From Phanerodontia chrysosporium (Eukaryota; Basidiomycota; Agaricomycetes; Polyporales; Phanerochaetaceae): a stretch of DNA of 64,000 nucleotides. Under the pieces are notes generated by a model. That model was not told the origin of the DNA. It saw nothing but the letters and a program-made list of their open reading frames with translations, and did no database searches. The stretch covers positions 806,001 to 870,000 of the forward strand of contig MJGA01000004.1 in the NCBI GenBank assembly GCA_001910725.1, read 5' to 3'. Position 1 is the first letter of the stretch, and each line of letters opens with the position of its first letter. Both the position numbers and the translations under genes were made by a program. Below are positions 32,453-45,273 of the stretch, piece after piece.

Positions 32453-34179
32453 CTAATCTTCGTCGGCAAGATCGGAGCCCTTTTCTCTGTTCAAGCGGCC
32501 CTTCCCTCGCTCTCTCTCGACCTTGGCCCACTGTGCACGCGCTTCGTCGAACACAACTAGCTCCTCGTCGTACGCCTCGTGGAATTTCTTCACCTCTTCG
32601 CGGAAGCGGGCTTCGCCATCGGGTGAAGACAGGATCGCGCGGATGTCCGCAAAGAACCGGTCGACGACGGTGAGGTTGTGCATGGCGAGCAGCGCGTGCG
32701 AGGACATCTCGTGTGTATGCAGCAGGTGGTGAACGTAGGCGCGGGTGTAAGGGAGGTTCTGCGACGGTGGGTCGGTAGGCCTGAAGCTATCGACTGAACT
32801 GTGCACGACGCATTCCGTAGCCGTGACAGGGGAACATGCGAGGCATTTGCAGACGAACTCGTGTGCCTCATGGTTCGCGGGCAGTTGCGATACTGAGGCG
32901 GCATCCAGAAATGAGGAGGCAAACCGCGTATGGTCATGGGCGTACGCGTTGCTGAACAGATTGTGTCCAATATCTAGCCTGCCTGCGCCTCTCTTTACTG
33001 GAGCGGTACAAGGTTGGCCAACGTTCGGGACAGACAGCCCAACCGGGAAGCGGAAGTCCAGGGCGATTCCAAGATCCGCGGCTTGATGGACCCAAGGGGC
33101 ATCGAAAAGATCGACACCAACATTTTGAATTAGTCGGAGGACTTCATGCGGGGAAGAGGGTGTATGTGCGATACGCAGCTTTCCTGCCGGGAGAGGTTCT
33201 AGGGACGCCCTGCATAGTTCGTATGTCGTTTCTGGCAGGTCGGTGCTGTCAGTTCCGACGAGAGAGGACCTAAGATGCGCCAATTCAAGAATATATCCCG
33301 AGAGACCTTCGTCTAGTGTCTGCAGAGGCGCCACGAGCTCAGCATCCTGTCCATATAGCTTCTCCACTAGTCCCTCGGAGAATGCTCGCCTAGCTCTCGC
33401 GTCGTGAGCACCAACTAGATGAACAAAGACCTTGAAGGGCTTGCCATTAGGGTTATCTCGCGTGCTGAGGAGGTCTGCCAACCAAGCGGTTGATCGTTCA
33501 AGGCTCTTCATGATACGCTTCTGTGAATATGGCGGCTGCGTGAAGGGGACGTCCGAGAGTGGTGAAACGATGTCTGGCTTGCAAGCGTGCATGTAAGCCT
33601 TCCACTGCGCTGGCGTGATCTACAATTTGTGAATACCCGGACCGAGCCTAATAGTTCTGGGACGCACCTTGCGGACACCTCTAACAGTCTTGGCCGCGAC
33701 GTGATCTTTACCGTTTGCAGGCATCTCTCGCTGATCCGAGGGATCTCTCAGAGTGAGAAATAGGAGGTGCTGACGGGACTGATAGCCCAGGAACTTATGC
33801 ATAGCATTGGGTCCACCTTGCAGCGTGGGGACTGGGGGATTCCGTTCCAAGCTGGGGGATTGGCTCTTGTCAAAGCGAGGCGTCGTAGGGGCAAGCATCC
33901 GTGAACTTACAACGATTCGAATGGTAACACCACCCATCTGACCGCTTCTGTGAGACTGGTGTGGTCTCGAGAGAGGTGCGAAACGACGCCTCTGGAGGTG
34001 GCTGTAATTAACCCAGGTGTTCTGATCTCTGGCAGAATGGAACCGTCCTCGCGTTTCAATGTCACAGAACCAAGTCGCGGCCCAAAGTGCTGTTCTATAT
34101 TGCGTAGGTCAAAGTTCAATGAGGACATTGCCCGGCGGAGGATGGATGGAGAAGTGTGGAAGTTCTGCAAGCGCAGCAT
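32453..34179 (-). CDS. QTRT2: Queuine tRNA-ribosyltransferase accessory subunit 2
   Basis: Partner of the catalytic TGT subunit that places queuine at position 34 of tRNAs with a GUN anticodon. The N-terminal part has LGSVTLKREDGSILPE followed by TPGLITATSRGVVSHLS. Then come VPTLQGGPNAMHKFLGY, a QTRT2-type barrel segment (VGVDLFDAPWVHQAADLGI), and the zinc site formed by CKCLAC and the later YVHHLLHTHEM. It lacks the DCVxPTR element of the catalytic subunit, which identifies it as the accessory protein. Starts at 34179 or 34128 are possible; the longer one adds a basic, Leu/Arg-rich leader (MLRLQNFHTSPSILRR) suitable for mitochondria, consistent with the known outer-membrane location of animal QTRT2. 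Two or more introns lie between 33592 and 33935. It converges on the J-protein gene with about 107 bp between stops. Confidence 0.88.
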
Positions 34180-34436
34180 GCAAGTTGAGCAGACATGTCC
34201 TTATACAAGAGCGCAAGCATGCTCTACAAAATATTGACGCTCGACACCGCGTCCAACTTATGGCTTCTGGCAGAAATGTATCTGCCATTGCCTGTTGATA
34301 TGTTGTTGGAAGGCTTACATGAAGCACAGTGAGGAGACTTGTAGAACAGACAGCCCACTTAAGATCCGAGGTATCAGAGCATCGCGTTGCACTGAAGCAC
34401 AAATAATACAACAGGATAATCATCATGTACAATCAA

Positions 34437-37269
34437 TCAATCCTCGTCACCTTGCGAGCTCGCTACGTCACTTGTGGCATCATCTGCACCTCGGCTGTCT
34501 GCATCAGCAGCCTGCGTACTACCAGAGGAACCATTCGTCTGCTCGCTTCCTTGGTTGCGAGCCAAAGGCAATACGGCAGATGGAGGAGCACCAGTCTTCT
34601 TGGCCTGTGCCCAGAGATGTGCGGACTGAAGGAATTTGAAGGTGGCAGGATTGGATTCCCTTTCGTCGTCTGCGAAGACCATGTCCCAGTCTGGCAAAAC
34701 GTCAGGGTGCTTTCTCTCACTGCATTGACCTTTAAACTTACCTTCGACGACCTGCCCTGTCTCGTCCACTCTGCGCTTCTTACTAACAATCGGGAACATC
34801 TTCTGAACTTTGTCGACATCTTCCGGTGTACCGTTCGCCTCTTCGAAGGCTTTCCAACTCTCGAGCAATGCAACACGCTGATATGAATTAGCGCCTGTCA
34901 TGTTGGACTCCACGCGAGAGAACGAAGCATACCTCAGCCTTCAAGCCCTTGCTCTTCAGATCCCTGTATGCGCGGTCGAAGACTTGTCTCGCCAAGTCAA
35001 TGTCGCCTTCGACCATAGGGATCTCGTCTGCATCCTCATCAAGCTCTTCGCGCTCGGCGCGAGGAATGGGGAGCGGGGTCGCTTCGAAGAGAGCATACGA
35101 TATCCAGACCTTGACATGTCCACTGAGGTTGAGCAGCCGCTCGTATAGGCTGCGTGCCTTCGCACGCTCCCCTTCCTCGGTCTCGAAGTCGATGTACGCC
35201 TTCCAGAGAAGCTCTGGCATAGATAGTTGAGGCTGTGAAACACCAAGTTCGAAAATTGCTCGTGTCCGATTGAAGTCCTCCAGCTGAGTCTCCAGTTCGG
35301 CGTATTTGATCCAAGCTGGTGAGTTCGTCGGGTCATACTACGTACTGTGAGTATATACTTCGCAGCAACCACGTAGCGAAACGTACCTCAATGTACTTCT
35401 CGTAGAGTGTCCGTACACGGTCGAATTCTCGCAGCTACGTGCCACAGGTGAGCGAACAAAGACAAGATCAAGGTCGCAACTATGACATACATCAAACTCG
35501 AGCTGAATATAACCTTTGAACAGTTTCTCCTTGGGACACATCCCGATCGCGGCACCGAGAGCCTTTCTTGCAGCTGGCAAGTCTAAGCGTCTCACTTCGA
35601 ATTGTGCGTACATCAACCACAACTTGGCAAATGTGAATTGCTTATGTGGGATGAGCTTCAAGGCTGTCTGATAGATTTGACGAGCCCTGTCGTAGTCCTG
35701 AGACAAGTGAGCCATCAGTTACATAGCCAGAACCACTAACGGTGCTTACTTTGGTCTCAATCTCCTCGAACAAGGCATAATTGAGCCATAGGAAAATGTA
35801 TCGCCGCCAGAATCTCTTTTCACTACCTGGTGGCACCTGAGCAACAGCGCGCTCGTACACTTCTCGTACTCGGTTGATCGCAGCTTGTTCCTCCTCAGCG
35901 GTGACGCCTTCTTCTTGCAGGTCCTTGAGTGCGCCTTCTTCCAGGCGCGCATAATCGAACCATACATCATAATTCCGGCCATCTTGGGCCAGCTCGTCTT
36001 CATATTGAATACGCCTCTTGCCAAGGACCGTGGATTCGAGGGTCGTTTTTGTGCCGTGCTGCTTCTCGAATTTGGTATATGCAGCATACAAAGCGGCGGA
36101 CTTTGACCTTGGAAGACGGGACAGGGCGAACTATGGAGAGATTCGAACCGTTGATATATGAAATTTGGCAGCAACGCCGGAATTCACGTACTTTGTAGAT
36201 GACACGCGCACGCTCGAACTCCTTCAAACGAGTCTCCATCTTGGCGAAGGCACTGAAGACGGCCTGCGCTTTCTCCACTTGCTCTTCATCATCTCCGAAG
36301 AACTCGAGGGCAGTCTGGAAGACTTCTCGAGCCTTGTCCAAACGCCCGCGCTCCTCCTCGAACTTACCCCATTTCACCCACACGCGTGGTTCCGGACGAA
36401 TGGCGACCCATCGCTCATAAATTGCACTAGCGCGATCGAGCTCGTTGTACCGCTGCTCCATCTTGATGTACGCTTGCCACGCCTTGTCATCCGGTTCCCA
36501 TTGCATCCAACGCTCGAACACCTGGCGAGCACCGGGTACATTTTGCAGGAGCTCCTCAAGGTAGACGTACTTGTACCACAGTTGGTCAACCCGAGGAAGC
36601 AGTGTGACAGCACGGTCGAAGAGGTTCCTTGCGTGTTGGACGTTCCGCCCCTTCAGCTCCATCTCCGTGTAGCTGAGCCATAGCTGGACGCTACGAGGGT
36701 CCACGTCGAGAGCACGTTCGAAGACCGACCTAGAGCGTGCATATTCGCCTTGGCTTGCCTGAGAACATGTGAGAGACCCATGGGAATCCGTGGTAACAAC
36801 TTAGACGTACCTCCCAATTAGCATATTGGAGCCATTCCTTACTGTACAAGACGCGTCAATACAGAACCAAAGATATGAGCGGGTCTACACTCACATGCTA
36901 CCTCTCGTCTGCCTTATACGCTTCTCGAACTCTTCACGCTTCCTCCCTCTATACTCATGCAACTCCTCGAAGTCTTCAACCCGCTGCTTGGGCGCACGAA
37001 ACTGCGACTCTTGACGTTCTTGAGCCTACGACCGTGTTAACGTTGTGTTGCTTCGATAATTGCAAGCAAACGCACATCTCGCAAGAGTTGCTCTGCGGTG
37101 ACCTTGGGGCAATCTACATGTGAGCGCAGGACTGTCTAATGCGTGTAATAATGCACACCTGGATAGCGGCTGGCGCGCGATTCTTGATGCTGTAAAGTAT
37201 TACTGAGTCAGCAAGCAGAGCCTCCCAGTCGTGAGGGAAAACATACCGAGGTGCTCTACCGTCCTGCAT
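34437..37269 (-). CDS. CLF1: Pre-mRNA-splicing factor CLF1 (crooked neck/SYF3), HAT-repeat protein
   Basis: Scaffold of the NineTeen complex in the active spliceosome. The first exon encodes MQDGRAPR. After a 5' intron comes [27 protein letters not shown], then a long array of HAT repeats with the usual aromatic spacing: [90 protein letters not shown], and later [19 protein letters not shown] and [18 protein letters not shown]. The C-terminus is acidic and Ser-rich. About ten introns interrupt it. The start at 37269 is preferred over 37353 because MxDGRAPR is the conserved N-terminus. A second NineTeen HAT protein, SYF1, lies 12 kb away on the other strand. The family is beyond doubt. Confidence 0.95.
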
Positions 37270-37791
37270 GGCTGGATCGGGCGCACGAGACGAAGGGTGA
37301 ACGCAGAACCAAGAGCGAGACGCACTGTTCGCTGTGCGCACGCTAAGCGCCATACATTACGTAAGCAGCTCCCGCTCGCATACAGCAACTTCGCACTGGG
37401 GTACTCCCTGGTCGCGACTGTAACTTCGTATGGAGGAGTATAGATGTCATTTCGGTCGTGGAGATGTAAGTCAACTACTACTGTACTACATGATTTTCGA
37501 AGAGGACAACAACAATCGACGAACGGATAACAGGCAAGCGTTAGAAAGCGAGGATTTTGTGCGATAATGGATCTGGGGCTACAAAATTGGGTCGTGAACT
37601 GGTCGTAACGGGACGTAAGAGCGTCGTATCCTGCGATGCGTATTGGAAACATAATGTAATCGTAAGGAGGGTTGGAGGGACCGGCCGTCGAAGGTGAATC
37701 TAACTGTCCTAAGCATATTCCGACGCCCGCAGGGCGTTATTCTTGAAACGAACGGCAGTATTCATGTCGAATCGAAAGGGTACGCATATTT
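37270..37791. other. Intergenic region between CLF1 and EDC4
   Basis: Probably the CLF1 promoter and the EDC4 3' end (both genes on the minus strand). Near-even base composition, with no coding or repeat signal that I can support. Confidence 0.4.
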
Positions 37792-40700
37792 TCACATAGG
37801 CTTGCGGGCGAGCATATCTTGGACATCGGAAATGGTGCGAGCGGTATCGGGCATGAGCGGGCCTCCGGGCAGGATTGCAAGACGTTGCTTGGTGGTGTTG
37901 AGCATCTGCTGGACGTTCGGCAGCACGCGGAGACGTATGGAGAGATGAGAGGGTCCTGCAGAGAGTGATGTTAGGACTGGATCACCCATCGACGTATGCG
38001 AAACTTACACTCGTGTTCAACGTAGACGCCGCGCGCTGCAGCCACCAGAGGTATGACTTGAACGACTCGTCAACCGGCGGTGTCTCCCCGATTATCTGCG
38101 AGAGGCGATGGACGAGCGTAAGGACGACAGCCTGAGATAGCGGTCCGCCACCGTTGGTGGGCATGACGATCTCAGGGTTCGAGCGTGCGAGGAGGTCGCG
38201 AAGCTGCCGTGCATCCTGGGAGCCCAGCACAGCGAGGTAGGTGTCGTCCCATTCCTCGTTCTGCGGAATCGGAGGCGTGCGGGTGACAGACTGCGGGGCG
38301 GGTGGAGGAGCCACAGGGTGGGAGGCCTGGGGCGCTGCGATGTTGGTCGTGAACCAGGGAGCAGTCTGCGGTGCGGGAAGCGGCTGCTGCTGCGGTGCCT
38401 GTTGTTGAGGGAACGGCCCATGCTGGGGCGGGGCATAGCTGGTAGGTTGCTGCTGGGCAACCGGCGGCATGTTCGTGTGACGAAGCTGAGACAAGTTACC
38501 CTGCTGATGCTGAGCGCTAGGCAGAGACGCAGGCGAGCCTCGTTGGACGGGGGGCATGTTGATTTGGGCAGCAGGTCCGACATTCATCGTCAAATACTTG
38601 ACTTGGTCCGAGAGCAAACGAACGGATTGCTCAAGGTCACGAATGACAGACTGGGGATGTATGAGGTCAGGACCGTACAAAACGATCGTGTATGAAGCGT
38701 ACCTCTTGTCCGCGAAGAGCCTCACTCTGCCAAGTGATGATCTCCTTCTTCAGGTTGAGAATTTCGCCATGGATTTCGCGCGACAGCTCCTGATGCATTT
38801 GCGAGGACTGCTGCGAGTACGTCGGGATCAAGGTCTTCGTGATCGCGTCCTTGACGTGCTTCTCGACGATCGGCGTGACGGCACCGGAGAAGGTGCGAGC
38901 AATGTGGTTGGAGACATCAGGACGCAGGAGAAGTCTCTCGATCTCGTTCGGCAGGTTCTGCCACGACTATTAGCACGGCGTCAAGTTAGCTTACAGCGAA
39001 CGCACCTGTTTCATCGAGTCTGCAAGACCCTTCGAAATCTGATTGTTGAGGGCCGCCTTCACTTCGGTCTTCGTGATGTTCTCGAGCGCAGGGAGAACGG
39101 AGCTTTGAACTTCCGCCTTGACCGCCATCTCGACGACGCGGGTCGTGTTCTTCGTAAGCTCAGTCGAAATGAGCTTCAGAATCTTCTCCTGCCTCACGAA
39201 GTCCGCAGCCTGCTCATTGGCACGGGCATCCTCCAGGCGTTGGTCTGTATCGGTCATGAGCACCTGGTGGGCGAAGACAACCGAGAGCGGTGAACTTACG
39301 CTGCTTATCCAATTCCTTCCCGATCAAGCGACCAATACGAGTGTGCAGATTCTCCTCCACCTTCCTGATCTCCTTCGTGATCGCCGTGGTCACATCGGCT
39401 GAGGCGACCTCCGGGCTCTTGCCCTTCTGTTCGGCTGGCCTCGCCCCCTCCTCGACGTTCTTCCTTCCCCTCCCGCCCTTGCCCTTCGGCTCACGGCCTT
39501 CCTCGCGGGAGTCGAGGCCCTCGACATCTTCAGACGGCGGCGTCTTCACCCTGACCGGCACTGCCGGAGCAGGAGCAGGAGGTGCCTGAGCGGGAGGCGG
39601 CATTGGGTATCCAAGAGGCTCCATGTGCCGCTTTGGTTCCGAAGGAGGAGCGTTTCGCGGATTGTAGTTGGGTATCTTGGCAGGAGTCGTCGCAAAGGCA
39701 TTGTCATACCACTCCTTGCGGATCAACACCTGGTCGACGCCGCTGGAGTGGACCGAGAAAGCAACCAGTGCGAGCTCGCCCGGCGGGACCTTCGCAGCAA
39801 CGCAGGCGGCATGTGCCTCCGCACCGTGAGGGTCGGCATCAGCAGTAAGGATGACGAAGTGAATCGTAGGCTTGGGGCCGGAGAATTCTACGACTTGGTC
39901 GAAGAATGCGCCGCGGGTCTCTTCTCCACCTGGCGAAGGAGTATTGACGTCAAAGTTGATCTTGAACGCGATCATGCTGTCTCTGCGGTTGTTGGCAATC
40001 CAGAGCGTCTGAATCCGCGAATCGTAGTTGGCATGGCCGAACATGTCTGGATCGTCGCCGTTGCCGTTGACAAACTTGACAGTCGACAGGACGTTCCAGC
40101 TCATAGCGTTGAGAAGCTGGAAGACCGTGCCATTCCTGCGTCCGATAACGACGCCGCCGTCGACGAAGGTGAGTGATGAAGGCATATCATCGCCGCGAAT
40201 CTTGTGCTGCCAGAACGGGAGCTTAGGGTCGCGCATATTCCACATCGTCAACGTAGAGTCCTCAGAAATGCACGCGATAGCAGATCTGGTGACATCGAAG
40301 TCGAAGGCAATAATGGACTGCTGAGACTGAGATTAGTATCGTTCGATACAGAAGTGCACCCAATACATACGGAAGGCGTCATGAAGATCGAGCTGACTCG
40401 GTGGAGCTCAGACTGAGGAATAGGCTCCCCGCCAAAGTTGTGGTGGGCGTCCTCTATGTTGATGAGATAGAGGTGCGACTCCGAAGCAACAGCGACCAGG
40501 TCCGGGTTCTGAGGATGCCACTTCACTGCGTGAAGAGGATCCATATCTGTCGATGGAAGTACACAGAGGACGATCTTGCCCCTGTAGGAATGCCAGTTAG
40601 AAGTATTACAGAGGCAAGCAGCCCAACGCAACGTACGGGACATCATCCCTGATGAGCTCGGGAAGCTCCCACACGACGAAACCGCCGTCGGAAGTCACTC

Positions 40701-42563
40701 CTGCAAGCCTGTTCCCGTGGACCGACATATCACTGACCGCGACAGACGTTGGGAATAGAGAAGGCAACTGAAGCAGTGTCCTGTCGCCACTGGATCGAGA
40801 AATAACCCTCACACGACCTACACCATCAGTCAACAATCATACCTCTCGAGTGTTATGGTACCGACCTTTCGTCATAGCATATGCTACCCAGTGAGTAGCG
40901 CCAATGGTCGTACCAGGCAGGAACGTCGAGTCGACCTTCACGAGCGCAATTGCAGTTGATTTCACAGCATCGTGCGGGGCGCGGATCTCCTCGAGCGGCT
41001 GCGAGACGTCGAAGATAATCGTCTGCTGGGGCCTGATAGAGACAAAATACGTCAATCCCATGCAGAAGGATTTAGATATCAGACGTACGGCGCAGTATTC
41101 TTGCCCTTGCCCTTGCCACGAGTTTGCGGCTCGACTGGACGGAACGGAGAGCTCTCCTTGTCCTTTCTCGGCTGCGAGTAGTAGCTTCCCTGAGGGGCTG
41201 GCGGTCCGATGGGAGAGTCCACGGACTGCCGCTGCTGCCGCGCTTGCGCTGGCATCTTCGGTGGGGAAGCGCGAGGGGACTGTTGCTGCTGGGGTTGCTG
41301 CTGCTGCTGAGTGGGATGCGGAGGGAGAGGGCGAGGAGCCCTGGTCTGCGCCTGCTCGGCCTGCGGAGTAGGCAGCTCTTCGTTGGGAGCATATGGGTCG
41401 AACTGCGCCGTCACAGACTGCGCTGGAGGCTGGAGAGGGCCCTGCCCTCTGGTAATCTGATCCATGAGGTTCTCGACAGACTTGCGCTTGGGGTCCATGG
41501 TGACGTTAGTCCAAGAGGAGTCCCCTGTGGTGTCTGTGGAAGCGGGCTGGGGCGGAGGAGGCACTGGCTTGCGCTTGCTTTGCTGAGGTGGGCTCGTGAG
41601 AGCGTCAAAGGGGGACACGAAGTCGAACATCGACCTGCGGCCAGGAGAAGGAGCGCGAGGCTGATTAGGCTGATTCATTGGCATCTCGGAATGCTCTTGC
41701 GGTTGCGGGTGGTCGCTTGGACCATAGGATTCCGCAGAGTAGAATTCGGCCTGCGACTGAGATTGAGACTGAGAGTCGGCATTCGATGGCAAATATGTCG
41801 GAGAAGGCCCGCCCGACATTGGAGGGGGAGCATATGCACTAGGTTGAGGGTCGCTATTGTACTTGGGGCTGTGCAGATAGAGCGAAATGTAGTCAGTAAA
41901 GTCGGACATGACGAGGCGCAAAGGAGGAGAAGCAGAGGACAGCCGCATTTCGCGTGTGTATATTTACATCGCTGCGATGCACCAGCGGCTTTGTGCCTAG
42001 ATGACTGCCGCAAGGCTTTAAGACATGAACTCACCCGGACATCAGCTGATCCAGCAAGAACTTGGTCTGTTCATTTGAGGTATGGGTGACTCTGGGCGCA
42101 GAGCCTGGAGGCGTGGGCACTTGCTGAGGCATCGGAACGTAACTGGGAGCTGCTGGCGGGTTCGCTGGCGGTGAAGTGACTGCACCGAGCAGAGACAGGA
42201 GAGCATTCTGCCTGTCTGCGGTGGCGTTGCTTGGACCAGAATGAGAAGAAGAAACAGATCCAGCGTTCACAGAAGCTGGAGTTGCGGGTCCCGAATGCGG
42301 TACGTCCGGCGGAACTGCATAAACATTGGAGGTATGGCTAGGTGGCTGCTGGCTAGGCTGCTGGGGGCAGACGCTGCCAGGCCGTGGAAGAGAGACTCGA
42401 GCGTGTTGTGTGCGGTGGGTGCACTCTCGCGGATGCTCGATGGCGCAGAAGCGTGGGGATCGCTAACTTGAGGAGGAGGAGGGGGCTGTGGGAAGGGTTG
42501 AAGTTGGGGAGGTGGCGAAGGCCCTCTCGAGAATAGGTTGTCTCTGCCGCCGACGGGATCCAT
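37792..42563 (-). CDS. EDC4: Enhancer of mRNA decapping 4 homologue (EDC4/Varicose), P-body scaffold
   Basis: Scaffold that joins decapping factors in cytoplasmic P-bodies. The first part is Pro/Gln/Ser-rich (MDPVGGRDNLFSRGPSPPPQ) with a repeated SxxxLLSLLGAV-type helix and a second low-complexity block rich in Gln and Pro. The WD40 region includes YFVSIRPQQTIIFDVSQP, AVKWHPQNPDLVAVASESHL and LTFVDGGVVIGRRNGTVFQL. A charged, Pro-rich linker and long coiled coils follow (KEIRKVEENLHTRIGRLIGK, ENITKTEVKAALNNQISKGL). The helical C-terminal domain has SFKSYLWWLQRAASTLNTS and ends VQDMLARKPM. More than eight introns are seen. Near 42363-42367 the frame breaks at a G5 run; one extra base joins GLAASAP to QQPSQQPPSHTSN. 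EDC4 is supported by the domain order and the C-terminal helices. Confidence 0.85.
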
Positions 42564-44104
42564 AGTTATCTCGGGGAGTGGTGGGCCCTCGAGCAGAGAT
42601 CAAGCTGGGGGAGAGAGGTGGGGGAGATAGTCGAAGTAAAGAGCTTGCGATGTAGCTCTTGTCAGGGTACGCAAACCCTCTGCCTCGAGGCACCTCATGT
42701 TTGCAATGAGGTCAATCGGAACTTGCCGCGCTTACCAACTCTATCCAAGCCGCTTCAGCTCTACCGACCTCAATAATGCCAGAAAAAAATGAGCAATGGT
42801 ACTCGTTGGCATGTGCGATAAATTCCCTTTCATACTCGTTATTCTGTTCGAAAGCGGCCCTCCAGCAGCTCGTGCAGAGATTCAATGGCTTCGCGAAGCC
42901 CGAAAGCGATGCAGCCACGCTTTGGCTCTTTTCTACACGCGGCGTGCTTCTCCAAGCCTGTACCTACCTGCTCAAACAAATTTCCACAGCTCTTGAGATA
43001 ACCGATACCGCAGCATACTCCAGTCCCGGCGGTTCACCAATGCAGTCATTGTCCCTCCCTCACGCCACGAAGGGACAGCCGTCGAGGACAGAGCGCATCT
43101 TGCGGTTATATGCCGCAAGTCCAGACCGTCCGGTGTGCTCGTTGTCCATAGATGACGACAGCTGACCCTGACAGGTACGCGAATCGCGAGGCTGCGGTCA
43201 TCCCAGTTGTCCTACCTATCTTCCGCCCACTTACCAGCCCGATAGTCCGTCTGAATTGTCATCGGCCATCTTGGCTCCATGCCCTCGCGTCTTGCGCGAG
43301 GGACCCGCATGCTGAAGGAGGGCGGGAAGTTGTGCGGGTACTCAAGCGAGGTCCAGGAGCCTACAATCAGCCAGGAGCTGCCCCGATGGGACGATAACGC
43401 AAAAAGTTCTCCTACTTAGCAGTTAAACACGCACGGATATGGCCACATCTTCGGGGCTAAGAACAGCTAACTCTGGCAGCCAAATATTTCTCGACCCGAC
43501 TATCCGATTATGGTGTATTCAATTACGAAGCTGAACTGAAAACCCATTTTGAGGCTAGTCTAGGTTAGATTCCTAGTGCGGTGAGCTCACCAAGGCCCAC
43601 AAAGCGCGAATCGCTCTCCGCAGGACCATACTAGTTGAAGGCTCACGAAGCACACTATCCATCCAACCCTAAGTTCAACCAAGGGAAAAGCAAGAGAACG
43701 CTACGCTTGGCTCCCGATTATGAACCACATACCTGCGCTGAATGCCAGAGACGTCCTCTACATAAACCGTAGCTCTCGTCCGATGGCGCGAGGCAGACGC
43801 CACACGACCAAGTCCGGGTGATAGCCTTTCCTACGCTCGAGATGAGAAAGTCGGCGAGCTATAATTACATCCTCCGGGGCTGCTGAGATGAGCACTGACA
43901 AATTCCTGCCTAGGCCTGCGCGATTTTCTGGAGAGGCACTTGGAACGCGAGATGCCGGCGCGTGCTGCGTTCGCGATCAAACGCGAGACGACCACGTGCG
44001 CCACCATCAGAGAAATATCGAAATAAATAGGGCGGGCTCTCAACGAAAGGGCGACAACACCCTCACATCGACTCACCCCCTCACCCTCCACCGCCTAAGA
44101 CAAG
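42564..44104. other. Long non-coding stretch between EDC4 and metallothionein 1
   Basis: About 1.5 kb. The EDC4 promoter is at the left and the metallothionein promoter at the right. Short open frames occur at 42712-42918 and 42776-43165 but none looks like a protein. I saw no tRNA, transposon ends or tandem repeats. An E-box CACGTG lies at 43993-43998. Confidence 0.4.
44021..44029 (+). promoter_or_regulatory. TATA-like element of metallothionein 1
   Basis: AAATAAATA lies about 80 bp before the start codon at 44105. A pyrimidine-rich block (CTCACCCCCTCACCCTCC) follows just upstream of the ATG. The role is inferred from position. Confidence 0.4.
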
Positions 44105-44317
44105 ATGTTCACCGTGAGTCCCACCGTGCTCCATTGCGTCCCGTCTGCTCAGATCCGTTTTCGCAGACCGTCTCCATCCCCATGAACGCCCACTGCGGCA
44201 ACAGCTCGTGCAGCTGCGGTGCCTCGTAAGTCGCGATTGCGCCTGGACTACGGCACGAAGTACTCACAGCCATATGTCCGCAGTTGCCAGTGCAAGCCTG
44301 GCGAGTGCAAGTGCTAA
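44105..44317 (+). CDS. Metallothionein 1 (7-Cys basidiomycete type, 33 residues)
   Basis: Binds Cu(I), Zn or Cd through cysteine clusters in the cytosol and protects against metal excess. Three exons (44105-44113, 44167-44225, 44284-44317) give exactly 102 nt. The first exon encodes only MFT. The protein starts MFTTVSIPMNAHC and ends CKPGECKC. Its seven Cys lie at residues 13, 18, 20, 24, 26, 31 and 33, in the pattern C-x4-C-x-C-x3-C-x-C-x4-C-x-C, which is that of short fungal copper metallothioneins. Both introns have GTGAGT or GTAAGT donors and GCAG acceptors. The second copy at 45274 has the same exon sizes and cysteine spacing, which confirms both. No single exon is long enough to be found by ORF length. 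Which metal it serves cannot be read from the sequence. Confidence 0.9.
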
Positions 44318-45273
44318 GCGCATAGCAGTCACTGCCATGGTAGCTGCATGTATATCTACGGACGCCCAAGCGCTGTCGACACTAAGCGGTCTCAGCCGGA
44401 AGAACAAAGTATCAATGGATTGTATGTTTGGATATTGAATGCCGTGGTGTTGAATGTTGCGAATGTGTATCATCTACTGTGAGTGTCGCGTACCCCGAAG
44501 GAGAAACTGGACTGCAGCAAGGAATAAATGATATGTGATTGCGACGACCAAGAGGGCGAGCCAAACGGTCTCGTGTTCCTTCCATCACTTTCGTGACGAT
44601 TAACTACTGTGAGCGGCGGGTTATCTTCGAGCCACGGCGATTGTGAGGCGGTTGACGAAGGCTAGAGAATAGTTGAGAGGCTACGCAGTTTCGGAGTAGG
44701 CCTCGATCGTATGTTTGCGTGCAGTCGTTGTACGTAACGTGGTCACGTAGTGCACCTGGATGGCCTCGAAATAGCTCAATGTGCCGGATCACCTGGCTAC
44801 AGTTCCTCCGGCAGACCACGTCTTAAGAGAGATTATGGGAAGTGCTTCTGCAGATGCAGCTGGAGTTTTCAATCGCTATTCATCCCGCATGAGCGGACAT
44901 GGTAACCAAGACACACCAGAAGCAATGCAAGATACGCACAGCAATACTGTCGAGTACTGGGTGGGCGAGACGAATGCCTGTATGGCAACTCATGTTCTTG
45001 TAACCTCTACGAGCGCGCTGCGCATTCCTATGTATTCAGATAAGGGCGCCATCCTATGCTGGGGCGGAAGTCAGTGAGCCGTACGCTGGCTACAATGGAA
45101 ATGTGAGTCATGCGCTCGCTGAGGTCCCATGTTACCCCCGTATGATAGATACGTCCCGATGACGCGCCTGCAAACATGGCCATACATCTAGCGTGTATAA
45201 AAGATGGATCACCGACTCTCCACATCCTTACCGATCCTCTTCACCAAGTCGACCGAGAGAAGCATCTGCATCA
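44318..45273. other. Spacer between the two metallothionein genes
   Basis: About 0.95 kb, holding the 3' end of the first copy and the promoter of the second. No third metallothionein-like Cys cluster was seen on either strand. No other gene is supported. Confidence 0.45.
45196..45203 (+). promoter_or_regulatory. TATA box of metallothionein 2
   Basis: TATAAAAG lies about 70-80 bp before the start codon at 45274. A strong TATA box fits an inducible gene. Confidence 0.6.

Noticed and set aside
36110..36150. tRNA-like B box (GGTTCGAATC on the minus strand)
   Set aside because: It lies in an intron of CLF1. No matching A box at the right distance and no cloverleaf stem could be formed.
41124..42089. 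321-codon open frame on the plus strand
   Set aside because: It is antisense to the Gln/Pro-rich part of EDC4 and composed mostly of Arg and Leu.
42776..43165. 129-codon plus-strand frame upstream of EDC4
   Set aside because: No domain, no splice-site support and no plausible continuation. It overlaps an equally weak minus-strand frame.
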